Assembly: GCA_027365375.1 (NCBI GenBank)
Contig: DAHXNM010000146.1
Span: 1-6,343, forward strand
DNA: 6,343 bases
Direction of reading: 5' to 3'
Source of the DNA: Ferrimicrobium sp.
GTDB lineage: Bacteria; Actinomycetota; Acidimicrobiia; Acidimicrobiales; Acidimicrobiaceae
This document shows, piece by piece, positions 1 through 6,343 of the stretch. A model generated the notes under the pieces. It was not told the origin of the DNA. It was given only the letters and a program-made list of their open reading frames with translations, and ran no database searches. Position 1 is the stretch's first letter. Every line of letters begins with the position of its first letter. Made by a program: the position numbers and the translations under genes.

Positions 1-374
1 CGGTCGCAGAGCGTATCCTGTTGCCGGGTTACGTCTCTAACCAAGAGCGTTCCTGGCTCCTTCGCAATGCTCACGTCTTTGCCTACCCGAGTCTTTATGA
101 GGGTTTTGGGTTGCCACTTTTGGAGGCGATGAGTGTGGGCACGCCGGTGGTTACCACGAATGTTGGAGCGATCCGCGAGGTCGCTGCCGAGGCTGCGATG
201 CTGGTAGCTCCACGTGCAGTAGATGAGCTTGCTCAAGCACTGGAGGTCCTACTCGGTGAGAGTGAGACTCGTTCTACGGTGATCGAGAGGGGCTACGCCA
301 GGGCTGCTCAGTTCTCCTGGAGGGCGAACGGAGAGCAGATGGCGGCGCTGTATGCGAAGGCGGCGCAAGGATGA
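1..374 (+). CDS. GT4 glycosyltransferase, C-terminal fragment (5' end outside window)
   Basis: This is the nucleotide-sugar-binding C-terminal half of a GT-B fold, family GT4 retaining glycosyltransferase, expected to act at the cytoplasmic face of the membrane. The frame is open from the left edge (first full codon at base 3), so the true start is upstream. The TTG at 21 lies inside the conserved segment LLPGYVSNQE and is not a start. The GT4 signature follows: FAYPSLYEGFGLPLLEA, with the E-x7-E pair encoded at 99-101 and 123-125, then GTPVVTTN and an IREVA segment that normally lines the donor site. About 123 residues remain of a usual 350-400. The wording resembles MtfB-like GT4 mannosyl/rhamnosyltransferases (recognised from memory). 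The stop TGA at 372-374 overlaps the next ATG, so the two genes are probably translationally coupled. Sugar specificity is unknown. Confidence 0.93.
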   Translation, partial: VAERILLPGYVSNQERSWLLRNAHVFAYPSLYEGFGLPLLEAMSVGTPVVTTNVGAIREVAAEAAMLVAPRAVDELAQALEVLLGESETRSTVIERGYARAAQFSWRANGEQMAALYAKAAQG

Positions 375-1447
375 AGCACGGATTGCTCTTTGTTGATCAA
401 CTCGCTCGTCCGGTGTCTGGCGGTATCGGTGTCTATATCGCTGGTATTTTGCAAGGACTCAGCCAGTTGCGTTTGGAGCAGCAGCTAGATCTACTGACCT
501 CTAAAACCGACGTTTCGATTGTTCCAAGCCGGTGGCAAGGTACACATGTCCAGGCTCGTTTTGAGCATCGGATACAACAGCGATTGTGGGATAAAGGGAT
601 GCGTCTTGCGCATGGACCTTGGGCGTTCTATCATGCGTTTTCGCTTGGTGGACCCCTCCTTCGCATGGATACTCCGAAGTCAGTCGCGGTCTATGATCTT
701 CTGTTTCGGACTGCTCAAGAGACGTTCCCATCTCGAGCAAGAGGTTGGCACGAACGTCGTTTTTCTCAGGTGATCGAGAGCGACGCACGCATCGTTACCT
801 TGGCGACTGAGACGGTTCATCAGCTCATTGACGCCGGTATTGCGCCAAACCGTATTGTGGTCATCCCTCCCGGGGTAGATCATGTGGCGCCAGCAGATCT
901 CGCGGCCACAGGCAGTCTGCTTGCCAGCTTAGATATAGCAGACAGATATCTAATGGTGCTGGGCACGATCGAACCACGCAAAAATCTGCCACGTATTCTT
1001 CAGGCTTACCAGCACTATCGGGCTACCAGCTTTGACCCTCTGTCTCTTGTGATTGTTGGCCCGAAGGGATGGGGGCCGGAGATCACTCCACCCCGAGGAG
1101 CTTACATGGTAGGTAAGGTCACAGCTGGAGTGGTTTCAGGCCTTCTTGCGCGTGCACAGGCGCTCATCTACGTGCCGCTCCAGGAGGGTTTTGGTCTGCC
1201 GGTTATCGAGGCGCTTGCTGCTGCGGTCCCTGTGGTGACATCGGCCACTATTCCTGCTGCTCACTTTGGTGGCCTCAAGGTAGAACCTACCGACGTTGAT
1301 GCGATCGCTGAGGCGATAGAACGTATCGTTCACGATGATCCCTTACGGTCTCGCTTGGTTACTCACGGTTTGCTCGCTGTTGAGGGGCTAACCTGGGTGG
1401 AGGCTGCCCGACAACACGTACAACTATGGGAGGAGCTGACGGAGTGA
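371..1447 (+). CDS. GT4 family glycosyltransferase (MtfB-like)
   Basis: A complete 358-residue GT-B glycosyltransferase of normal GT4 length, predicted to be cytosolic or membrane-associated. The N-terminal domain opens with a glycine-rich acceptor-side loop (SGGIGVY, residues 16-22). The C-terminal domain has LGTIEPRKN (197-205), whose Arg/Lys are expected to contact the donor diphosphate, and EGFGLPVIE with the E-x7-E pair at E272 and E280. No signal peptide or clear membrane segment is seen. The start ATG overlaps the upstream stop (ATGA), and GAAGG at 356-360 can serve as ribosome binding site. The end overlaps the next gene by four bases. Oddity: the usual His-Asp-Leu motif of this group, intact in the next gene (H112-D113), reads Tyr-Asp-Leu here (Y108-D109), which may mean a different acceptor or altered activity. 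It is clearly paralogous to the downstream gene. Likely substrate is a GDP-sugar such as GDP-mannose or GDP-rhamnose, inferred only from context. Confidence 0.93.
   Translation: MKHGLLFVDQLARPVSGGIGVYIAGILQGLSQLRLEQQLDLLTSKTDVSIVPSRWQGTHVQARFEHRIQQRLWDKGMRLAHGPWAFYHAFSLGGPLLRMDTPKSVAVYDLLFRTAQETFPSRARGWHERRFSQVIESDARIVTLATETVHQLIDAGIAPNRIVVIPPGVDHVAPADLAATGSLLASLDIADRYLMVLGTIEPRKNLPRILQAYQHYRATSFDPLSLVIVGPKGWGPEITPPRGAYMVGKVTAGVVSGLLARAQALIYVPLQEGFGLPVIEALAAAVPVVTSATIPAAHFGGLKVEPTDVDAIAEAIERIVHDDPLRSRLVTHGLLAVEGLTWVEAARQHVQLWEELTE
1428..1435 (+). promoter_or_regulatory. Strong Shine-Dalgarno for the second complete GT4 gene
   Basis: GGGAGGAG sits at the 3' end of the preceding coding sequence, eight bases before the GTG at 1444. 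It decides the start: the in-frame ATG at 1426 would lie on top of this site and add six residues (MGGADG) unlike the usual N-terminus. The GTG instead yields the expected beginning, NPVAIDATSIPGDPTGVGRY. Confidence 0.8.
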
Positions 1448-2541
1448 ACCCTGTAGCTATCGATGCAACGTCTATCCCTGGTGACCCCACTGGAGTGGGG
1501 CGTTACGCGAAAGAGCTCGTTGCCGCCATCTACCATCTTGAAGATCGCCCTCCAATCTCGTTGCTGACGACACGGACGTCGCTTCGGCTCTTCGCTTTGC
1601 CGCCGCGAGGAAACTACGAAAATCTGATCGCTGCTCCCAACAGTCGACCGCTGCGACTGCTCTATCAGGAGCGGAGCCTTGGCAGTATCGCCATAAAAGG
1701 GGGTGCGCAGGTTTTCCATGGGCTTCACTATCAGGTTCCAGCGGCCCGCCACAAACTCCGGGTCGTCTCAACCATTCACGATCTGACTTTCTTCGATAAC
1801 CCTGAATGGCATGAACCCGCCAAGGTGCGCTACTTCCAACGTGCTACCCGGTTGGCGGTGAAGCGCTCGGATGCCCTAATTGTCCCTTCGCAGGCAACCG
1901 CAGATCGGCTGCGCGATCATTTTCCAGTGACGCCGCCGATACATGTGATCTATCATGGTGTCGATCCTCTCCTCGTCCCAGAGCATGGAGGCGATGAAGA
2001 TGATGGTGTTGAGCTCTGCTCGCTTGGAACAATCGAACCACGCAAAAATTTGGCTAGGGTTCTACAGGCCTTTGACAAGGTGGCCGATCGACATCCAGAT
2101 TGGAGGTTGCGTATCATTGGCAAGCGCGGCTGGAAAACCAGCGACTTCGATCAGGCCTTAGACGCGATGCGCAATAAGGGACGTGTGAGCATTGAGGGCT
2201 ATCTCAGTGAGAAGGAGTTGCGGCACGCGCTGCGTCGGGCACGAGCGATGATCTACGTATCTAACGCCGAGGGGTTCGGACTGCCGGTTCTAGAGGCATT
2301 AGCCTCGGGTCTGAACGTCGTGACCAGCAATAAGTCGGCGATGGCCGAGGTGGGCGGGGAGTACGCATGGTTGGCAGATCCAGACGATGTGGATTCGATT
2401 GCTCAAGGTATAGAGACCGCAGCACTGACCTCGCGCACGCCTGATGAGATTGAGCGTCAAGTACAGTGGGCGAGAGGTTTTACCTGGGAACGTGCTGCGC
2501 GTGAGACGATTGTGCTCTATCGCCAGCTCCTAGGGGAGTAG
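1444..2541 (+). CDS. GT4 family glycosyltransferase (MtfB-like)
   Basis: A 365-residue GT4 enzyme with GTG start, full length for the family. The N-terminus VAIDATSIPGDPTGVGRY (about 4-21) is the typical first strand and glycine loop of MtfB-like enzymes. The group's IHDL motif is intact (H112-D113), followed by a region with PEW and KVRYFQRA and then IVPSQATADRL. The donor domain has SLGTIEPRKN (193-202), IIGKRGW, GYLSEKEL and EGFGLPVLE with the E-x7-E pair at E276 and E284. It probably transfers mannose or a mannose-derived 6-deoxyhexose from a GDP donor to a growing lipid-linked glycan; this is inference from family and from the adjacent Rmd-like gene. It overlaps the upstream gene by GTGA (1444-1447) and has a strong ribosome binding site, so coupled translation is likely. 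An 18-base stretch encoding the IEPRKN segment is identical to the upstream paralogue (968-985 and 2032-2049), supporting an origin by tandem duplication or strong constraint. Confidence 0.94.
   Translation: MNPVAIDATSIPGDPTGVGRYAKELVAAIYHLEDRPPISLLTTRTSLRLFALPPRGNYENLIAAPNSRPLRLLYQERSLGSIAIKGGAQVFHGLHYQVPAARHKLRVVSTIHDLTFFDNPEWHEPAKVRYFQRATRLAVKRSDALIVPSQATADRLRDHFPVTPPIHVIYHGVDPLLVPEHGGDEDDGVELCSLGTIEPRKNLARVLQAFDKVADRHPDWRLRIIGKRGWKTSDFDQALDAMRNKGRVSIEGYLSEKELRHALRRARAMIYVSNAEGFGLPVLEALASGLNVVTSNKSAMAEVGGEYAWLADPDDVDSIAQGIETAALTSRTPDEIERQVQWARGFTWERAARETIVLYRQLLGE
2533..2538 (+). promoter_or_regulatory. Shine-Dalgarno deciding the rmd-like start
   Basis: GGGGAG lies just before the stop of the preceding gene, ten bases ahead of ATG 2549 but only four ahead of the in-frame TTG at 2543. 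The spacing favours the ATG, which also puts the Rossmann strand MRVLVTG right at the N-terminus, as is usual for this family. Confidence 0.7.
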
Positions 2542-2548
2542 GTTGACG

Positions 2549-3460
2549 ATGCGCGTTCTGGTCACAGGCAGCCATGGATTCGTTGGGAGATGGCTTTGTC
2601 GTCACCTTCGTGACGAAGGTGACGAGGTGGTTGAGCTGCGACAGGATCTCAATCTTTGCGATCGTGACTCTCTTGAGCAGGTATTGAGCGTCATTGAGGT
2701 CGAGGTCTGCTATCATCTCGCCGCTCTATCTCACGTCGGTGCATCGTGGTCAGATCCTGCGCTTTACTATCACAACAACGTTGTGAGTACGGCCAACTTG
2801 GTGTCGGGGCTCGCAAAACTCCCACGGCCCCCACGATTTCTGTGCGTGTCCTCGTCTGAGGTCTACGGGCGAGTTGATCCCAGTCGCCTGCCGATCATCG
2901 AGTCCCAGCAGCTCCGTCCAGTGTCTCCCTATGCGGCTTCAAAAGCTGCCTCTGAGATTGCTGCACTACAGGGCTGGCATGGTCACGGTATGCCTGTTAT
3001 CGTGGTACGACCGTTCAACCATACCGGGCCGGGCCAATCATCCGATTATCTCGTACCAGCTCTTGCTGCTCGACTCATAGAGGCGAGAGCAAAACATCGA
3101 GTTGGCCTAACGGTTGGCAATGTCGCTGCCCGTCGCGATTTTATGGATGTCAGAGATGTGGTACGAGCCTATCGGCTACTGGCGTTGCATGGCGAGGCCG
3201 GTGGTGTCTATAACGTCTGCTCTGGAGGGGCAGTCAGTGTCGACGACTTGATTGTAATGCTGGCCGATCTCCTTGATTACCCGGTCGAGCTCGAGGTAGA
3301 CCCTCAGCTTCTGCGTCCTAACGACGTGGAGCTGGTGGTCGGTGATCCTCGCCGAATGCAGGCGGCAACTGGGTTCCAACCCCAGCTATCGCTCCGTCAA
3401 ACCCTTGAGGACGTTGTTCAAGATCTGCTTGGTGATGGTCAGTTGCACTCGGGCGACTAG
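2549..3460 (+). CDS. rmd: GDP-6-deoxy-D-mannose reductase-like extended SDR
   Basis: A 303-residue NAD(P)-dependent extended short-chain dehydrogenase/reductase, predicted cytosolic. The cofactor motif TGSHGFVG is at 6-13 (G7, G10, G13). The HLAALSHVGASW segment, the SSSEVYG block (101-107) and the catalytic Y128-x3-K132 (YAASK) are all present, so the enzyme looks active. Family-specific blocks are RPFNHTGPGQ (154-163), ARRDFMDVRDVVRAY (R195 to about 208), VYNVCSGGAVS and LRPNDVELVVGD (R256 onward). This set matches Rmd, which reduces GDP-4-keto-6-deoxy-D-mannose to GDP-D-rhamnose, rather than GMD, whose corresponding block differs. It could still be another GDP- or dTDP-hexose reductase or epimerase of this superfamily. 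Its substrate would be made by a GMD that is not in the window. The gene lies seven bases after the GT4 gene and 13 before the GT2 gene, so it is probably in one transcript with them. It carries a 27-base palindrome at codons 17-26. Confidence 0.85.
   Translation: MRVLVTGSHGFVGRWLCRHLRDEGDEVVELRQDLNLCDRDSLEQVLSVIEVEVCYHLAALSHVGASWSDPALYYHNNVVSTANLVSGLAKLPRPPRFLCVSSSEVYGRVDPSRLPIIESQQLRPVSPYAASKAASEIAALQGWHGHGMPVIVVRPFNHTGPGQSSDYLVPALAARLIEARAKHRVGLTVGNVAARRDFMDVRDVVRAYRLLALHGEAGGVYNVCSGGAVSVDDLIVMLADLLDYPVELEVDPQLLRPNDVELVVGDPRRMQAATGFQPQLSLRQTLEDVVQDLLGDGQLHSGD
2599..2625. repeat. 27-base palindrome (13-base arms, one central base) within the rmd-like gene
   Basis: The left arm TCGTCACCTTCGT (2599-2611) and right arm ACGAAGGTGACGA (2613-2625) are exact reverse complements about the single base G2612. 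In DNA this is an extended dyad. In mRNA it could fold into a stem of 11-12 pairs with a 3-5 base loop, starting 50 bases after the rmd start codon. No T-run follows, so it does not look like an intrinsic terminator. The bases also encode a plausible protein segment (RHLRDEGDE), so coincidence is not excluded. Confidence 0.85.
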
Positions 3461-3473
3461 CGTGTAGCTTCTG

Positions 3474-6343
3474 ATGCAAGCACCCCCCAAAGTGGCAGTG
3501 GTTGTTGTTGCCCATGATCCGGGCGACTACTTCGAGGAGTGTCTGGCGAGTATCTCCTCGCTCGGATACCCCGATCTCAGCATCGTAGTCGTCAATGTTG
3601 ACCAATCTGCTCGGGTTGACGACCTGACGCACCGCCTGCTGCCTAATGCTCAAGTTCTCGAGTTGGCAGGCAACCCAGGTTTTGGAGCCGCAGTTAACGC
3701 AGGTGCTGAACTTATTAAAGATGCCAAGTTCTTTTTGTTCTGTCATGATGACGTTGCGCTTGCGCCAAATGCGCTTGCGGCAATGATGGAGGTGGCCTAT
3801 GCGACCAACTCAGGTCTCGTCACCCCAAAAATTGTCGCCTATGACTCTCCACGTCAGATTCTAGAGCTCGGTAGCGACCTTGATTTTCTGATGGGAACCG
3901 CACCAAGGGTTGAGGTTGGTGACCTTGATCAAGGTCAGTACGATGAGATCAATGAGGTAGCCGTTGGGGCAGGCTGTGCCATGCTGGTTCGCGCTGATCT
4001 ATTCACCATGCTCGGAGGTTTTGACGCAAGTTTTGGCAGCGTCTACCAAGAGGTTGATCTCTCTTGTCGAGTTCGGATGGCAGGCGCACGAATATCAACC
4101 GCACCGCACGCAAGGGTGCGCCATCGGTCGGTTTCGACCTCTGGGCGTCGCTCTCCACGATTGCGTGCAGTGGGACGCGGAGTTGTTGCTGACGAACGGG
4201 TGGCGCTATCGCACGCTGAGCGTATAGAGCTCAAGCGTCGCCATCAGGCTCGATGTATTAGCAAACTCGAGCAGGGACGGATGCGGACGGCTGCTTTGTT
4301 GCTTTTCTTTGTAGAGCGACTGGCGGAGGCATTCTTCTTGGTGCTCACCGCGCGTCCTAGGGTGGCCTGGGGTAGTTTGAAGGCTTTCGGGATCATATCC
4401 GAGCGTGATGAGCTGCGTCGAGAGCGTGAAGCGATGTCTGCACACGGGCTTGACCTACGTCTGCTCACGTTTTCAGGCTCCTGGCTTACGCTTCGGCGTT
4501 TCTTGTCACACAGAAGGACGAGACCGGGTAACGAAGCATCTCCCGATGACTATGGTCGAGATTCCCAGACGGCTCGAGTTGAGCGAAGTTCACTTGGGCG
4601 TTGGGCTCTTTGGGTCTCGATAGTCTTGAGCATCGTACTCGCGCGCTCTGTGCTGTTCGCGCCTACCCCTCTGATGGGCTCCTTCACGCTATACTCCTCG
4701 CCGGCGCAACTTCTAGGTGCGTATTTTTCAGGTCACGGGGCAAGCCACCTTCTCGGGGTGGCTATCTTGCCTGCCTCTGACTTGATCATCGGATTGCTTG
4801 GCTTCGTTTTGATCGGACATACCGCGCTTGGTGTCTGGTTGCTGGTGTTTGGCTCATTGGTGGTTGGCCCGCTAGGGGCCTATCGAGTCGCTCGCCGCCG
4901 ACTCCCTGATGGTTACGCACGAGCATCCGGTGTCCTGTATGCACTCTCTCCAATAGTGGCGATAGCGTTGGTGCGAGGATCGATCTACGCCATTTTTGGC
5001 TATGCCATCGCTCCATTGTTGCTGGCTGCTACTATCGACGCCGTCGCCGCTCAACGCAAGTCGCGTCGAGTTATGCGCAGGTCTAACCTGCGAGTCGCCG
5101 CGTTGTTTGCCTTGGCCATCGCCTTGGCTCCTCAACTCGCTATAGTCTGGCTGCTAGCCGCCGTTGTCCAGCTTGTTGTCTATCTCGTGAGCGTTGGTCC
5201 CGAGAGGGCACGACGGCTCTTTGTCGTCGTTTGCTATGCCTCGGTCGTTGGCCTGTTAACTAATCTTCCATGGATTGGTGGCCTGATCGTTGTCCATCCT
5301 GGCGCTGATTATCTCTTCACTGGCTTTGTGAGCTCGACTAGCTCTGCGATAAGTTCCGCTTTTGGGGCCTCGGTAGTCGAGGGCCTCTCCTCCTGGTTGT
5401 TAGGAGCGATGCTGCTGACGCTCGTTGTGGTGGTCCTTGGATTTGGGGAGGGTCGCGATTCCTCTCTTCTGGTCGCGACGATCACGACTGTAAGCTACGC
5501 CGCCTTCGCTGTGATGGCCGGAAGAGGATTGTTCGGGGGCTCTCCTATCGCTCCGATCTATCCGACGATCATGGCGACGCTGATGGCTTCGGTGGCTGTT
5601 CCCGGTGCGATTCGTCTCATGTTGAGACGCCTGCGCTCATTTGGTTTGGGACTCCATCATGTCATGGCTGGGTTGGTGATGCTTGCTTTGGTGGTGGCTG
5701 CCATAGGTTCTGCCTTGGGAGCCCTTGGAGGACAACCTGGCCCCGCAAGCACCACTCGCGATACTCTTCCCCTTGTCGAAGGACTTGTTCGGCATCCTCA
5801 ATCAGTTCTCTGGGTCGAGCTTGGCACCGGTCCACGCATCGTCACTGGAGAGAAGTTGACCAACGGTGTCTACGTAGGCTTGACCGAGGGGGTGGCACCG
5901 ACCGGGCTTACTGCCGGCGCCCCTGCGGTAACTCGGGGTCAAGGGGCCCTAGATCATCTGGTTGCTCTTGCGCTCGCTGGAAGAACTGTTCGGCTTGGTG
6001 ACGATCTCGCCGCCGTCGGTGTCGGCGAGGTGGTGGTCGTAGGTGCACCAAGGACTGTAGCTGCTGATGCCTTTATTACGGCGTTTGGCCGTCAACTCGA
6101 TATGGCTCAAATCTTCTCACAAGGTGGCATCTCGGTATATGGGCTGACTGCAAACCCAGCATCTCCTGCCAGGTCGCCTGCGCCTTTTGATCCATGGTTG
6201 ACGGCGGGTATTATAGTTCAGCTGCTCACGCTTCTGATTTTGATGCTTGGGTTGTTCGGTCGGCGTTCTTGGTTGCGAGTTAGGACGAGAGGGCTACTTG
6301 GTGGTTCACATCGTGCACAAGCTTCAACAGAGCCGGTGCCAGT
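3474..6343 (+). CDS. GT2 glycosyltransferase fused to large polytopic membrane region (3' end outside window)
   Basis: An open frame of 956 codons without a stop runs off the right edge. Residues 1 to about 215 form a GT2 (GT-A fold) domain: VAVVVVAHD (7-15), NPGFGAAVNAG (67-77), the metal-binding HDDV (H91, D92, D93) and GGFDASFGSVYQEVDLSCR with E193-x-D195 as the likely catalytic acidic motif. This wording resembles the rhamnosyl/galactofuranosyl-type GT2 group. A basic linker and an amphipathic stretch (about 270-295) follow, then roughly 11-12 hydrophobic segments from about 377 (WALWVSIVLSIVLAR) to 753. Residues about 754-907 are hydrophilic and, by the positive-inside rule, probably extracytoplasmic. 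A last membrane helix (909-929) leads to an Arg-rich tail. It resembles large actinobacterial GT2/membrane proteins of about 1000 residues (from memory); their exact role is unclear to me. An in-frame TAG at 3465 limits the start to ATG 3474, which lacks a good Shine-Dalgarno. It likely adds a sugar to a lipid-linked glycan at the inner face; the membrane part may be a second transferase or a transport element. Confidence 0.9.
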   Translation, partial: MQAPPKVAVVVVAHDPGDYFEECLASISSLGYPDLSIVVVNVDQSARVDDLTHRLLPNAQVLELAGNPGFGAAVNAGAELIKDAKFFLFCHDDVALAPNALAAMMEVAYATNSGLVTPKIVAYDSPRQILELGSDLDFLMGTAPRVEVGDLDQGQYDEINEVAVGAGCAMLVRADLFTMLGGFDASFGSVYQEVDLSCRVRMAGARISTAPHARVRHRSVSTSGRRSPRLRAVGRGVVADERVALSHAERIELKRRHQARCISKLEQGRMRTAALLLFFVERLAEAFFLVLTARPRVAWGSLKAFGIISERDELRREREAMSAHGLDLRLLTFSGSWLTLRRFLSHRRTRPGNEASPDDYGRDSQTARVERSSLGRWALWVSIVLSIVLARSVLFAPTPLMGSFTLYSSPAQLLGAYFSGHGASHLLGVAILPASDLIIGLLGFVLIGHTALGVWLLVFGSLVVGPLGAYRVARRRLPDGYARASGVLYALSPIVAIALVRGSIYAIFGYAIAPLLLAATIDAVAAQRKSRRVMRRSNLRVAALFALAIALAPQLAIVWLLAAVVQLVVYLVSVGPERARRLFVVVCYASVVGLLTNLPWIGGLIVVHPGADYLFTGFVSSTSSAISSAFGASVVEGLSSWLLGAMLLTLVVVVLGFGEGRDSSLLVATITTVSYAAFAVMAGRGLFGGSPIAPIYPTIMATLMASVAVPGAIRLMLRRLRSFGLGLHHVMAGLVMLALVVAAIGSALGALGGQPGPASTTRDTLPLVEGLVRHPQSVLWVELGTGPRIVTGEKLTNGVYVGLTEGVAPTGLTAGAPAVTRGQGALDHLVALALAGRTVRLGDDLAAVGVGEVVVVGAPRTVAADAFITAFGRQLDMAQIFSQGGISVYGLTANPASPARSPAPFDPWLTAGIIVQLLTLLILMLGLFGRRSWLRVRTRGLLGGSHRAQASTEPVP
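3920..3937. repeat. Perfect 18-base palindrome within the GT2 gene
   Basis: TGACCTTGATCAAGGTCA is its own reverse complement, centred between 3928 and 3929, and lies in codons for GDLDQGQ (about 149-155) of the GT2 domain. It shares the ACCTT/AAGGT half-sites with the longer palindrome at 2599-2625 but differs in spacing. About 0.02 such perfect 18-base palindromes would be expected by chance in a window this size, assuming equal base use. No function is assigned. Confidence 0.8.

Noticed and set aside
21..374. TTG at 21 as the start of a complete 117-residue protein
   Set aside because: The frame is open to the left edge, and the codons before it (VAERIL) continue into the conserved LLPGYVS segment of GT4 enzymes, so this is an internal codon of a truncated gene.
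929..953. Inverted repeat with 8-base AT-rich arms (TTAGATAT / ATATCTAA) and a 9-base loop
   Set aside because: About one such repeat is expected by chance in a window this size; it is mid-gene with no T-run.
1426..1443. ATG at 1426 as start of the second complete GT4 gene
   Set aside because: It overlaps the strong GGGAGGAG site that is ideally spaced for GTG 1444, and it would add six residues unlike the family N-terminus.
501..1771. Minus-strand open frames opposite the GT4 genes
   Set aside because: Their translations have no family motifs, and the plus-strand frames carry full sets of GT4 motifs.
2543..2548. TTG at 2543 as start of the rmd-like gene
   Set aside because: It is only four bases after GGGGAG. 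ATG 2549 has better spacing and begins directly with the Rossmann strand.
3461..3473. A promoter or terminator between the rmd-like and GT2 genes
   Set aside because: The gap is only 13 bases with no hairpin, T-run or recognisable -10/-35 pair nearby.
4743..4763. Hairpin with 7-base arms (AGCCACC / GGTGGCT)
   Set aside because: Short arms of this kind are expected several times by chance, and it lies within the membrane-protein coding region with no supporting context.
3964..5135. Several short open frames on both strands between 3964 and 5135
   Set aside because: All lie within the long GT2/membrane frame, show no recognisable domain and look like low-complexity shadow translations.
6006..6029. 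Inverted repeat with 7-base arms (CTCGCCG / CGGCGAG)
   Set aside because: This GC-rich arm length is expected by chance; it is within coding sequence and has no terminator features.
1..6343. GATC appears about twice as often as simple composition predicts (roughly 50 by hand count)
   Set aside because: It is largely explained by frequent GAT and ATC codon contexts in the coding frames. Without a codon-aware control this is not evidence of a methylation or origin-like signal.

Overview
The window is a single-strand (+) run of five closely packed genes for making a cell-surface or secreted glycan. It reads as bacterial, probably actinobacterial. The main clue is the last gene, which joins a GT2 glycosyltransferase to a large multi-spanning membrane region, an architecture I associate with Actinomycetota. 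Composition is moderate-to-high GC (judged by eye, a little above 55%). An acidimicrobial-type actinobacterium would fit, but this is inference and no marker gene is present.

Layout: (1) bases 1-374 hold the C-terminal end of a GT4 glycosyltransferase whose 5' part lies outside the window. (2) 371-1447 is a complete GT4 glycosyltransferase, starting inside the previous stop (ATGA). (3) 1444-2541 is a second complete GT4 glycosyltransferase, starting inside the previous stop (GTGA) behind a very good ribosome binding site. (4) 2549-3460 is an NAD(P)-dependent extended SDR that looks like GDP-6-deoxy-D-mannose reductase (Rmd). (5) 3474 to the right edge is an uninterrupted frame of 956 codons that never reaches a stop. 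It encodes a GT2 glycosyltransferase domain fused to roughly eleven to twelve membrane segments and a late extracytoplasmic domain. There is no non-coding stretch longer than 13 bases, and I see no RNA gene, mobile element, CRISPR array or terminator.

How the genes may work together: Rmd would reduce GDP-4-keto-6-deoxy-D-mannose (made by a GMD not seen here) to GDP-D-rhamnose. The three GT4 enzymes would transfer sugars, plausibly D-rhamnose and/or D-mannose, onto a lipid-linked chain. The GT2/membrane protein would add a sugar and possibly act in later membrane-bound steps. A GT4 trio beside rmd recalls the Pseudomonas A-band (D-rhamnan) locus, but donor and acceptor specificity cannot be read from sequence.

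The least expected features are two palindromes inside coding sequence: a 27-base one near the start of the rmd-like gene and a perfect 18-base one in the GT2 gene. I found no clear evidence of a wholly new system; the giant GT2/membrane protein is the least-characterised element.
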